From the NCBI GenBank assembly GCA_943788235.1, contig CALSPM010000005.1:186001-250000 (forward strand): DNA of 64,000 nucleotides, written 5' to 3'. The notes below the pieces were generated by a model. That model was given only the letters and a program-made list of their open reading frames with translations, did no database searches and had not been told where the DNA came from. Origin of the DNA: an uncultured Cyclobacteriaceae bacterium. GTDB lineage: Bacteria > Bacteroidota > Bacteroidia > Cytophagales > Cyclobacteriaceae. Shown here in pieces: positions 8,641-18,080 of this stretch (its first letter is position 1; every line of letters begins with the position of its first letter). A program made the position numbers and the translations under genes.

Positions 8641-9507
8641 ATGCTCTATCTCGAAGCTTTTTTAAATGCTCTCACTGGAAGTTTGGATTGGACTTGGAAA
8701 TCGATAATTGGTGAGGTACGTTGGTTCCAAAATTATTTCTGGGGGGTGATCATCATATCTTTATTAGTTTGGGGTTTAGAAATAGCCTTTCCATGGCGCA
8801 AATATCAAGCAATTATTCGAAAAGATTTTTGGTTGGATTTATTTTATATGTTTTTCAACTTTTTTGCTTTTTCGATCGCGATCAGTGGTTTTTATGCGCT
8901 GCTCACCGTTTTTTTTAATGACTTAAATATCCCGCTCACCCAGCTAGCCTTGATCGATTTGGCCTCCCTTCCTCAATGGGCTCAATTGCTCTTGTTTTTC
9001 GTGGTTTTAGATTTTGTGCAGTGGTTCACACACATATTATTACATAAATATTCTTTTTTATGGCAGTTTCACAAAGTCCATCACAGCGTCAAAGAAATGG
9101 GATTTGCCGCACACATGCGTTACCATTGGATGGAAAACATCCTATACAAACCCCTCAAAACTTTTGCCGTAATGATTCTAGGTGGTTTTGAGCCTCAGCA
9201 AGCCTTCGTCGTACATTTTATGGCCATCACCATAGGCCACCTCAATCATGCCAATATCAAATTGACTTGGGGCATCTTCAAATACTTCTTTAACAATCCA
9301 GTAATGCATTTGTATCATCACGCAAAAACCATTCCTACCGGAAAAGTGGGGGTCAATTTTGCCATCAGCCTCAGCCTCTGGGATTATCTTTTCAGGACCA
9401 GCTACATTCCTGAGGACAGTGGTAAAGTCGTTTTGGGATTTCCCGAAGACGAGAACTTTCCAAAAAGTTTTGTAGAGCAACAGCTCCACGGGTTTAAAAA
9501 AGATTGA
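8641..9507 (+). CDS. Sterol desaturase / fatty acid hydroxylase superfamily protein
   Basis: 288 residues, integral membrane, with 4-5 hydrophobic helices. The di-iron histidine motifs of the superfamily are present: HILLH (HX3H), FHKVHHS (HX2HH) and, after the next helices, HLYHH. These enzymes use O2 and a di-iron centre to hydroxylate or desaturate lipids, sterols or carotenoids; the substrate here is unknown. The next reading frame begins over its last 4 bases but is a pseudogene. Confidence 0.87.
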   Translation: MLYLEAFLNALTGSLDWTWKSIIGEVRWFQNYFWGVIIISLLVWGLEIAFPWRKYQAIIRKDFWLDLFYMFFNFFAFSIAISGFYALLTVFFNDLNIPLTQLALIDLASLPQWAQLLLFFVVLDFVQWFTHILLHKYSFLWQFHKVHHSVKEMGFAAHMRYHWMENILYKPLKTFAVMILGGFEPQQAFVVHFMAITIGHLNHANIKLTWGIFKYFFNNPVMHLYHHAKTIPTGKVGVNFAISLSLWDYLFRTSYIPEDSGKVVLGFPEDENFPKSFVEQQLHGFKKD

Positions 9508-10045
9508 CATCCATCTCGTCGCAAGCTACTCCTATGAGCAGAGAAACAATAAAAGGAAGTCTCTGGCAAAATAAAGGTGACTTAAAAACCAAAATATACA
9601 TCGTTGAAAAAGGTTTACTCTGTAACTATTCTATTGATAAAAAAGGGGAAAAACATGTCTTTATGTTCGCTCCAGAAGGATGGTTAATGGGTAGATGCTT
9701 GTGAAGCAACTGATGCAGCAGATCTTTACATTGAAGCCCTTGAAACTTCCTTAGTTTCGTATAGAATGCAAGAACACTAAGTGCGATAATATCTGCCCTT
9801 CAAAATTAGAAAAATGCAATACTACTACTCAGAAAAGAGTCATAATGCTGATGAGTGCCACGGTAATGGAACGCGATGCCCATTTTATGGAAACCTATCC
9901 TGACATCACGCAAAAGGGACCACAAAAAATGATTGCCTCTTATTTGGGCATAAGTCCTGAAGCCTTGAGCAGAATAAGAAAAGAATTATCAATCCATTTT
10001 AAGGGCTTTCCCTTTCTTGGTCAGCATCAATGCTTTTATAGATTA
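9504..10045 (+). pseudogene. Decayed Crp/Fnr-family regulator
   Basis: Pieces of a cyclic-nucleotide-binding-type regulator in different frames. First comes a beta-roll segment (IYIVEKGLLCNYSIDKKGEKH, then FAPEGWLMG). After a +1 shift near 9694 there is DACEATDAADLYIEALE, and later, in another frame, QKRVIMLMSATVMERDAHF, KMIASYLGISPEALSRIRKE. The last piece is the helix-turn-helix of the Bacteroidota Crp group. The N-terminus is short and at least two frameshifts plus internal stops are present. It lies directly upstream of a broken DoxX-like gene; such pairs are common, so the module probably died as a unit. Confidence 0.78.
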
Positions 10046-10076
10046 AGTCTATCATCTTTGACTTTTAAAAAAAGTT

Positions 10077-10427
10077 ATGAATACTACCATTTGGGTTTTC
10101 CAAGGAATATTAGTAGCACTCATGCTCTTTACCGGGGTTTTAAAATTAGCCACTACAAAAGAACAATTTAAGACCCTCGGAAGAGGTCGTCTAGATTGGT
10201 TCGATTCGTTGTCCAGTACCCAGATGAAAATCATTGAGGTTATTGAAGCCTAGATTGGTTTTGGTTTAATGCTCCCTCAATTATTAAACATAGCGGTTTG
10301 GTTAACTCCATTGGCTGCGGTGTGTACCATGATCGGTGCCATCGTGTTGCACATTCGAAGAAAAGATGGTGCCGAAGTGATCGCAACTAATCTTTTCATT
10401 ATTGCCTTGGCCGTTTTTGTTGCCTAA
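10077..10427 (+). pseudogene. DoxX-like membrane protein with internal amber codon
   Basis: A 117-codon frame from MNTTIWVFQGILVALM to LAVFVA is interrupted at codon 59 (10251-10253) by TAG, right at the conserved 'IE..(G).IGL.LP' turn: KIIEVIEA-stop-IGFGLMLP. Four hydrophobic helices and the mid-protein Leu-Pro match DoxX-like family proteins. Except for the stop it is intact, so the lesion looks recent. Alternatively the TAG is read through, but TAG serves as an ordinary stop elsewhere here. Confidence 0.75.
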
Positions 10428-10660
10428 AGCATGTAGGGACTTATTGGATCATTTTTTAATATTCCTGAAATTCCTTAATATCATGGATCCCTCCTCGGTA
10501 AATATTCCATACTTAAATATACTGGATCAGCCAAAAAGAGTCATTATAAAGGGTTAAATCAGTTTTATTTTTATCTGGGTTACTCCATTTTAAGTCTACT
10601 TACATTTGATCGATCGGTCGCTCTGATCAAATATGATAGGTTATAACTTTAAAAAATTAG

Positions 10661-10879
10661 CTAAGTATCATTGGATTTCAATACGCTTATGCTCCATTTA
10701 ATCGCCATAAATAGTGGCCTGATCCCGTACACCAACATCATAATAATCCGCAGAGAGAGGCCCAAGTACCGATCACTCACTTCATAGCCAAAAAGCGCTG
10801 ATAGGACCAGATACTCTAAAATTAAAGCTCCCAGAATTCCTGTCCCTATAAGAATTTCTCTCGCCAAAAACTTTTTCAT
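10661..10879 (-). CDS. Small membrane protein, unknown
   Basis: 72 residues with two hydrophobic segments (EILIGTGILGALILEYLVL and LRIIMMLVYGIRPLFMAIKW) joined by a short polar turn, and a Lys-rich start. No family recognised. It is flanked by decayed genes, so it may itself be a remnant. The stretch 10428-10660 before it shows nothing coding. Confidence 0.4.
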   Translation of the reverse strand: MKKFLAREILIGTGILGALILEYLVLSALFGYEVSDRYLGLSLRIIMMLVYGIRPLFMAIKWSISVLKSNDT

Positions 10880-11081
10880 ATAATCGTAATATAAGAATTT
10901 GTTTTCAAATACTCCTGCTGAATGTAAGAAGGTCTTTTTTAAAAATGTTTTTACATAGCCCTTAATATTACGCCATACCTACTACCTGCCCTTACCTGTT
11001 CTCAAACACTCGAACTGAATGCCTCGATGAGGAAATTCAATACTTTCCCTCTCTAGGACCTCAAGAATTAAAAAAACGGGT

Positions 11082-11405
11082 ATGACACTTACCTTTGCCA
11101 GTGATTTGAATTCAGAAAGTGCAACGCAGATTTCAAATTATGAGGTAAAAAAGTGGGATTTGATTAGAAGCAGAAAATATGGCTCAGAACGATACAACAT
11201 TGAAACCTTAGATATTTCTGATATTAAGATAAGTGCTGATGGGAAAACGGTAAAATTAATTTTAGAAGATATTGTACCTGTCGATGTGATAACCATCAAA
11301 TATAATGTTTTAGATAAAGAAGGTGTTTCTCTCCAAGGAACCTTACAAAATACCATTCGTGCTTTAGGTGATGACGAAGATGATTTCATTACCTCTATTA
11401 AATAA
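11082..11405 (+). pseudogene. C-terminal remnant of a large secreted protein (cytochrome/heme-binding type tail)
   Basis: 107 codons with no plausible native start. The text LTFASDLNSESATQISNYEV, KKWDLIRSRKYGSERYNIE, ISADGKTVKLILEDI and GTLQNTIRALG matches the beta-sandwich tail found at the end of large secreted PVC/Bacteroidota proteins, which carry L-sorbosone-dehydrogenase-like propellers and heme-binding domains. The rest of such a protein (many hundred residues) is absent upstream, so this is a truncated leftover. The family assignment comes from memory of the tail pattern. Confidence 0.5.
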
Positions 11406-11438
11406 GGGAACTGGGCTGCATTGGGTCAGCTTGGATCG

Positions 11439-14400
11439 CTAATTATGCGATAAAACAAGGATGATTCCTTCATTTTTTTTAACAGGAATCAAATCTCCAA
11501 TACTGAATGTTTGAAAGTCTTGGAGTCCCTTAATCTCCGGACTAATCAAACGTACCTCATTAGGATCAAAGCCTAATTTTTCCCAGTCAATAATCAAGGG
11601 CACCCTTTCAAGATTGTTGGACCAAGACCCTATGGCAATAAGTACGCTCTTCTCATTTAGGTAGATGGTACTTTTAATGTTGGGATGATCAGTTTTAATA
11701 GGAGATCGATCTACCCAATAACCCAACATTTCACTGTCTGCAATCTGATATTCATCAAATAAGCCCCACAACGCCCCCGGATCAAAGTTCCCATAAACAC
11801 GGGTCGTCATGCCGTAGACCAACCCTCGGAAAGGATGTCCTCCTTTTTCCAACATTTCTCCTGTCAACCCAAAAGGTAAACCAGAAACCTCCGTAAGCCA
11901 ATAATCAGGTCCCAAATCATATTCAAAATATTCACCGAACCATAACCTTGAGATAAAGGGGAAATGTTCCATATATAGCAAAGCGCTATTAGTAAATCCA
12001 TCTCTAATATTATATTGATTGGCCGAATGGAGGTCTATCACGTAATCCTTTCGATGGGTGTTGAGCACATTTACAATGCGCTTTACGGTCTCTCGACTAA
12101 AGGCAATATCATCTAAATAAAGGCCATCAATCTCCTGATTTTTAGCCAGCCAATTAATCCCCTCAATATAGTAATTGGTCCATCTTGAATTTCCTTTATT
12201 GAGAATGGCAGCGTCATTGACACGGGTAGCATGCCACGCAGAATGATAATGGTCTTTGAGATGTTCTTGAAACCAACTGTGACCGCCACCATCTCCATCA
12301 TTTAATACTTCATCGCCTAAACTCTTTAAAGCAAAAAGTTCAGGTGCTTTATAGGTGAGTTCTCTGATGGTATTGTATAGTTTGACTTTTATCCCTTTGG
12401 CATGTGCTTCATCTATATACGCCTTTTGCTTATCTAAGTTGTAAAACGGATAATTGATGTAAGGATTAATTGCATTGGCGTGGTGAACATTGACTACGGT
12501 CCCTTTAAGGTTAATAACGGAGTCAATGGGAACATATTTATGTACAAATCTTGTATTAAAATGAGTTTGCGTATCAATAGTTTTGAAGGGTGTAATTAAA
12601 AATTTACAAATAAAATGTAAGGTGTCTCCTTGTTTTAAATTTCTGGAGCCACTATAATTTACAACTTCTACTTTATTTGATTTAATCGTTACATTAATGC
12701 CTCCTTTGCCTTCGTTATACCATGAGGTCGGCAGATTCAAGGGTTTGGTTTGATAAAAATTTGTGTTCAAAGGACGCTCGTAATTTTCATCTCTTAAAAC
12801 ATATTGCAAACCTTTATTTACATTTCCCAACCAAAGTCCCTCTTGATGTTTAGATATATCCCATTTCCAATTCAGGTCATGGGTTAATCCTCCTCCCTTC
12901 ATACCTAGTCCAATCAAGTATTTGGCCGCCTTTTTTTGAAAGGGTATGCGCATCCGGATATCTTCAACCGTCACATCTTCTTTCGCAATAACATCAATTT
13001 GATAGGCCAACATACCATCATATTCTATTTTGCCAAAGACATCAAGAATATATTTTTCGGAATTATTTTTGACATTCCAGTGCATACTACTAGGATGGGA
13101 CTGGTTTAAAGTAAGGGGGTCCTGTTGCCAATTAACGATACGTTTATCGCTCTCAATAATTTCAAAAGTGATCGGTTCAGTCAATAAATCCTCAGGATTT
13201 TCATTTAAATGGGTGAGCTCTTGAGAAAAGTAGCTACTGATTTTATGAGGTAAACCAAATTTATTTACCAAGATGTCTCGCCCTAAAATGTGCAAAAGGG
13301 CTTTATTCGCTTTGACAGCAGTAAAAGGCCTGACGATGATATCATCATCACGCCCAATGGTAGAATTAAGCCAGTGCAGCCGCGACATATTTTGGGGATT
13401 GTCATCACCATAATTTTCAATGATTTCGTCTTTTACATGAATTTTTACGAATGTGGTATCCGCCGAAAGCCCTTTAGGTGCAATAATAATTTGCGTCAAG
13501 TAGGTGTCTGCCGTCGCAGTTTTGGGAATTTCAATGCCAAACCAGAGAGGAATCAATTTACTTTTGGGCACGTTAACTTTTTTGGAAAATGAATTCCCAT
13601 TAAGATCAACTCCTTCACTATTATAATTAGTTATCAATGATTTTGACAAATGGTTTCCTGAATTACTTTTTAAATCTGAATAATTTATTTGAAGATCGTT
13701 TAGCGTCATACTAGGAGCATATACTCCTATTTGAAAAGTATAAAAGCTTCCTTTTGGAATCGTATCTGTCAGGCCGTTGATGTTACTTGTTTGCATCCAT
13801 CTTTTAGGCAGGTAATCTTTAAGTTTAATAGAATGTTCCCTATACTCAGGAAACAAGTAATAAGGCTGATCATGATGTTCAAAATAATTTTTTGTTTCGG
13901 TCTCCGTCGCTATAATTTCCATTGGGAAAAAACTATTGAATTGATCAATGGATTGACTGCTTATCACTTTAGCTTTAGGAAATATAATGGCATTTTGAGT
14001 CTCCTTTTCAACCATTGATAACCAACTAGAATCCTGTTCTGCCATTGGTTTGATATATTCTACCTTGGGATAATAGCCTCCAGTTGAGACGTGTGATAGA
14101 TAATAAACGTAGTACTTTTTCGTCCGGTCATTGGCCTCAAAAATAAAGTGGCCAAACTCGTTGTTGATGTCCAATAAAAGTACGTTGGCTATTTTTTCCT
14201 GGGTTTTGGCGTCCACGATGACAAGGGCTTTTTCTGATGGGTTATTATCTCTTCTTCGCCAGGGTATGATTACTTGTACATTACCAGAAATGCCTTTTGG
14301 TGTTTCAATCACAAAACGATGATTCCCTAATGACTGAAATGGCTTATCATATTTTGGGTGTTCCCAATTTCCATTTTCATAGCGTATTGAATCCACAAAA

Positions 14401-14507
14401 ATTGATGAGGGTTTTATTCTGTAGTTAACTCTATCATTCGACTCATAAAAGCATGAATGAGACATAAAAATTAATAATATCGAAATAGTTTTGATCCAAG
14501 TGTTCAT
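11439..14507 (-). CDS. DUF6067 glycoside hydrolase-like lipoprotein
   Basis: 1022 residues. A lipobox ends the signal peptide (FMSHSCFYE). Two beta-rich domains (about residues 30-400 and 420-650) precede a TIM-barrel-like domain (about 650-960). This contains KGIKVKLYNTIRELT, EIDGLYLDDIAFSRET and DYVIDLHSANQYNIRDGFTN, then a long aromatic stretch with HPFRGLVYGMTTRVYG. The layout is that of DUF6067 proteins, related to GH123-like glycosidases; the YLDD motif is a candidate catalytic pair by analogy. It ends the sulfatase/DUF5107/DUF6067 minus-strand run, 40 bp after the DUF5107 gene. A role in cutting complex or sulfated glycans at the cell surface is an inference. Confidence 0.75.
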   Translation of the reverse strand: MNTWIKTISILLIFMSHSCFYESNDRVNYRIKPSSIFVDSIRYENGNWEHPKYDKPFQSLGNHRFVIETPKGISGNVQVIIPWRRRDNNPSEKALVIVDAKTQEKIANVLLLDINNEFGHFIFEANDRTKKYYVYYLSHVSTGGYYPKVEYIKPMAEQDSSWLSMVEKETQNAIIFPKAKVISSQSIDQFNSFFPMEIIATETETKNYFEHHDQPYYLFPEYREHSIKLKDYLPKRWMQTSNINGLTDTIPKGSFYTFQIGVYAPSMTLNDLQINYSDLKSNSGNHLSKSLITNYNSEGVDLNGNSFSKKVNVPKSKLIPLWFGIEIPKTATADTYLTQIIIAPKGLSADTTFVKIHVKDEIIENYGDDNPQNMSRLHWLNSTIGRDDDIIVRPFTAVKANKALLHILGRDILVNKFGLPHKISSYFSQELTHLNENPEDLLTEPITFEIIESDKRIVNWQQDPLTLNQSHPSSMHWNVKNNSEKYILDVFGKIEYDGMLAYQIDVIAKEDVTVEDIRMRIPFQKKAAKYLIGLGMKGGGLTHDLNWKWDISKHQEGLWLGNVNKGLQYVLRDENYERPLNTNFYQTKPLNLPTSWYNEGKGGINVTIKSNKVEVVNYSGSRNLKQGDTLHFICKFLITPFKTIDTQTHFNTRFVHKYVPIDSVINLKGTVVNVHHANAINPYINYPFYNLDKQKAYIDEAHAKGIKVKLYNTIRELTYKAPELFALKSLGDEVLNDGDGGGHSWFQEHLKDHYHSAWHATRVNDAAILNKGNSRWTNYYIEGINWLAKNQEIDGLYLDDIAFSRETVKRIVNVLNTHRKDYVIDLHSANQYNIRDGFTNSALLYMEHFPFISRLWFGEYFEYDLGPDYWLTEVSGLPFGLTGEMLEKGGHPFRGLVYGMTTRVYGNFDPGALWGLFDEYQIADSEMLGYWVDRSPIKTDHPNIKSTIYLNEKSVLIAIGSWSNNLERVPLIIDWEKLGFDPNEVRLISPEIKGLQDFQTFSIGDLIPVKKNEGIILVLSHN

Positions 14508-14547
14508 GAATGTGAGAGTTGGTTAGATAGAGCTGATGAAGGAAAAT

Positions 14548-17500
14548 TTACATTTTAAATAATGTATTAACCGTATTTAACAGTTGATTCAAACTGCTGT
14601 TTCTTTCTTTAGATTCTTTTTGGATTAATCTCTTCTCCCATGAAAAATGGCGAGGATCGTCTTTGTATTTAGCAATCGCCCAATTTAAATACTCATTGTT
14701 AGGATCTAACTTGGTCTTTTGGTCAATGAGACTTAAGATACGTTGATGTTTTCCCAAATGTTTCAGAGCTACCAATTGGGCGTAAAAATTTTCGTTTTCT
14801 GAATCCTTATAAGATTTATAGTTAGTTATAAAAGTATAATAAGAGAGATCTCCTTGAATTTCATAAGCTCGCGCAATGATTAGATCCGCGAGTCGATCAT
14901 CGGTACGATAGGGTTTGCCAACGCCGAGATTTTGTGGCCAAAGTTTTGCCTTTCTTGCATAAGTAGTAGCCTCTTGATAATCCTTCTTTTTAAAGGATTT
15001 TAGCGCCAGCTGTATGCAAATAGTACTATATATTTTTTTTCCTTCTGTTGAGCCTTCAAAAGGTAAAAGGTTAAATTGTTCTAAAAATATTAAAGCCTCA
15101 TGATGCTTATCAGCGGTTAGTAATACCTCCGCATGTCGAAGACCGATTTGTGCATTTTCGGGATAAAAATCTTTGAGTTTTTCACTTAAAGCCAACGCTT
15201 TGGAGCTCTCATTATTGAGTAAATGGTGATCGATCAAGGCAATACCCGAGCGCCAATCTTCTGGATTCATAGATTGCGCAATTTGAAGATTTTTCTTTTC
15301 TATTATTCCTGCGTCTTGTAGAAGGGCATGTTTAGTGAGATAGAATGTAGCTAGGTCTGGTTCGTTTTGACATTGATCAAAAAGATTTTTTGCCTGATCT
15401 ATTTCCCCTTTATGCCAGTAAATGAGGCCTAAATAATATTTAAGTTCCCAACTTTTATCTTCTTTGATAAGCGTTTCTAGAAACTGGGCAGTTTCGACTC
15501 GATAGGGAAAGGTCATTTCTACCGATGATTCTCTGATCTTATTTATGTATAATTGGCGATGATTGACCTCCAAATAGGCCAGCCAAACATTAATTATGGG
15601 ATTTTCATGACTTTCTTTTAGAACCGTGATGGCAGTCGTAGGATTATTAAAATGATAATAAACAGAAGCAAGCTCTAAATATGATTCGTGAGGCAATTCA
15701 TTGGTGATGGCCTTATTGAAGTACGACAAGGGTTTATCGTTCCACAGATATTCTTCATATCTCGCGAAATCAGATAATGGATCTAAAACATAAATCTCTG
15801 CTAATGCAGCCATTGCGGCAGGCTTATCTTTTAGTTTTCTGTTGGAATAGCTGATAATCATAAGGGCCATGATATTCTGACGATTATAAATGAGGGCTTT
15901 TGAGGAAAAGTGTAATGCTTTGGTCATATTGTCTTCATTAAGAAATAATTTTGCCAAGGCGACATAAGCTGCAGACGCCAGTTGGGAAGATTGTGCGGCA
16001 ATGGAAAATCCTGATTTGGCTTCATTATAATTTTCCAAAGCTCTATTAGCTAATCCAAAAGCATAATTACATTCTGGATCATATGTATCTATGGATAGTC
16101 CGATTTGACTGTATTTTAAGGCATTTTTGAAATCCATTTGTCTAAAATAGCCCAATGAAAGCCTACTTAATGCAGGCATGAAAGTTGCGTTCTTTAGTAC
16201 CGACTGATGATACGATTTCATAGCTAATGAATATTGACGCTGTCTTTCAAGTTCCAGACCCTTGATATATAGACCATACGCAGATTCCCAATTAAAATCC
16301 GATGGTGTAGTCAATGGTCGGTCAACTGAAAGATCGTTTAAGGGGGCTCCATAATTTAACAGATCAGGGCCTAGTTTAATTTTAAAAAAAGCATCTTTAG
16401 GTTTGGCCAAAGTCCATTTAGTAATTTCTAGGGGGGATAGGTCTACTGAATAATTAATTTTTTTATTCCCTATTTGTATATATGTGGTATCCTTGAGATG
16501 CTGTAAAGCACTCAGATAAATATCTACAGAATCCCTTTCTTCTTCAACATTTAAGACGGCATATTTGGACGCTGCTACCATTCCTTTGGTTGATTTTAGT
16601 GGAAACCAAATCTCCTTCATGAGGTCCGCAACATGAGGCCCAAAGGAGCGGTGCTTAAAAGGTGAGTAGGTGCTTTGTTCAGCGGCTTGATTAAATAACT
16701 TCCCTGATTGGTACTCTATGTATTGGCCATCGTTATCGGTAAGTAAGTCTTCCCATATCATCCCTTGTTGTGATAAGCCCCAAATCCAAAGTTTTTTCCC
16801 CGGCTTGACATCATAATCTGTATGGTGCCCAAATCCAAAATCATCTTCTTTCCAGTAGCCTCCAAAAAAGTCAGCATAGGCATTGACCACGTGATACGAT
16901 TTATAACCTCCAAAATCATTATTTTCATATTTTGACAGGTCACGTCCACTAGATATTGGCCAACTACTCGGTTCCCCTCCGTGGCCGATAAAGTCTTTTC
17001 CAGGATAAAAAAACTCTAGATTTCCGGATGCTTTTGCTGCCGCATTCATCCAATGGTAGTATGAAGTATACTCATCTGTAAGGTTGAACCAAGAAACCGT
17101 AGTTTCAAGAAAAGCTTTGTCTTTGGGAAGTGTGATTTTAACATTCCAACGCGTTCTAGAAGGCAAATCATAAGCGCCAACGATGCAGGACACACTGCCA
17201 TCATCATTTTTTTTCAAACTATAATCTACCGGTGTGGAGCATGACGGCGCATGTCCGAGATCTCCAAAATTAAATTCTAAGCCGCCCGATGTCCATGGGC
17301 CTCTCATGGCAATGTTTCGAAATTTTACAACTTCATTTTTATATAAAAATTCTTTACCTGTAGATTTTTCGATGGCTCCCCAAATTTTTCCACCAATTTC
17401 GGGAGAGATGAACACTTTTAAGTATTCATTTTCCATAACCACCATTTTCCATGATTGGTCAATCGCATGGTTAGTATATCCATCAAACTTAAAATAAGGA

Positions 17501-17676
17501 TAAATTCTACCTATATTGGGAATTGGATTTGGATCTGAAAAAGGATATGTTTTTAAAATTTGAGTTTCCTCATAAATGACTGCTTTCGATGGATTTAAAT
17601 AGCTGAATTGGCCACTTTTTTCACAACTAAAACATCCTACAACAAAAACAATAAAAAAGGATTTATAATAGTACAT
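14548..17676 (-). CDS. DUF5107 domain protein with TPR repeats
   Basis: 1042 residues, lipoprotein signal (FVVGCFSCEKSG). Residues ~30-400 form a galactose-mutarotase-like beta-sandwich: MVVMENEYLKVFISPEIGGKIWGA, RGPWTSGGLEFNFGDLGHAP and YHWMNAAAKASGNLEFFYPG. From about residue 470 there are many 34-residue TPR units (for example KALHFSSKALIYNRQNIMAL). This is the DUF5107-TPR architecture often encoded near carbohydrate-use genes; some members have been assigned glycosidase activity. It lies between the sulfatase and the DUF6067 gene on the same strand; a 404-bp gap to the sulfatase suggests its own promoter. Confidence 0.82.
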   Translation of the reverse strand: MYYYKSFFIVFVVGCFSCEKSGQFSYLNPSKAVIYEETQILKTYPFSDPNPIPNIGRIYPYFKFDGYTNHAIDQSWKMVVMENEYLKVFISPEIGGKIWGAIEKSTGKEFLYKNEVVKFRNIAMRGPWTSGGLEFNFGDLGHAPSCSTPVDYSLKKNDDGSVSCIVGAYDLPSRTRWNVKITLPKDKAFLETTVSWFNLTDEYTSYYHWMNAAAKASGNLEFFYPGKDFIGHGGEPSSWPISSGRDLSKYENNDFGGYKSYHVVNAYADFFGGYWKEDDFGFGHHTDYDVKPGKKLWIWGLSQQGMIWEDLLTDNDGQYIEYQSGKLFNQAAEQSTYSPFKHRSFGPHVADLMKEIWFPLKSTKGMVAASKYAVLNVEEERDSVDIYLSALQHLKDTTYIQIGNKKINYSVDLSPLEITKWTLAKPKDAFFKIKLGPDLLNYGAPLNDLSVDRPLTTPSDFNWESAYGLYIKGLELERQRQYSLAMKSYHQSVLKNATFMPALSRLSLGYFRQMDFKNALKYSQIGLSIDTYDPECNYAFGLANRALENYNEAKSGFSIAAQSSQLASAAYVALAKLFLNEDNMTKALHFSSKALIYNRQNIMALMIISYSNRKLKDKPAAMAALAEIYVLDPLSDFARYEEYLWNDKPLSYFNKAITNELPHESYLELASVYYHFNNPTTAITVLKESHENPIINVWLAYLEVNHRQLYINKIRESSVEMTFPYRVETAQFLETLIKEDKSWELKYYLGLIYWHKGEIDQAKNLFDQCQNEPDLATFYLTKHALLQDAGIIEKKNLQIAQSMNPEDWRSGIALIDHHLLNNESSKALALSEKLKDFYPENAQIGLRHAEVLLTADKHHEALIFLEQFNLLPFEGSTEGKKIYSTICIQLALKSFKKKDYQEATTYARKAKLWPQNLGVGKPYRTDDRLADLIIARAYEIQGDLSYYTFITNYKSYKDSENENFYAQLVALKHLGKHQRILSLIDQKTKLDPNNEYLNWAIAKYKDDPRHFSWEKRLIQKESKERNSSLNQLLNTVNTLFKM

Positions 17677-18080
17677 TATATTACGGATTCTTCTTCTATC
17701 AAGGGCAGTGATTTTAATAAGTTCTTAGCCTGACTTAAACCGTCAATCAATACTAAAAACCTGAATATTTTGAATGACTGGCATGCAGCTGTTCGTACTG
17801 AATAAGATATATGCTTATTTAATTCATTTATCATTAGGGTAAGCTAATCTATTCCGCGTTTAGATCAAAAGTGTATATGATTAGTGGAATTCGCCTTTAT
17901 CTTTAACCCTCACCTATAAAGAACCCAGTACTTCAATTCATAGAGTAGGTTTGAAGATAATCGACCTATCTAATCTACTCCCTCTAAAAAAGAATGAATA
18001 ATCACTTTCAACATCTTGGGATTTGAATTTGGAAAATATTTAAACCGAAAAAATCAACCACTAAATTGATTTCAAGAATG
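17677..18080. other. Non-coding gap between DUF5107 and sulfatase genes
   Basis: No open frame or structured RNA is recognisable. It probably carries the promoter of the DUF5107-DUF6067 pair. An imperfect repeat (tagagtaggtttgaagat / tctaatctactccct, 17940-17990) could form a weak hairpin. Confidence 0.4.
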
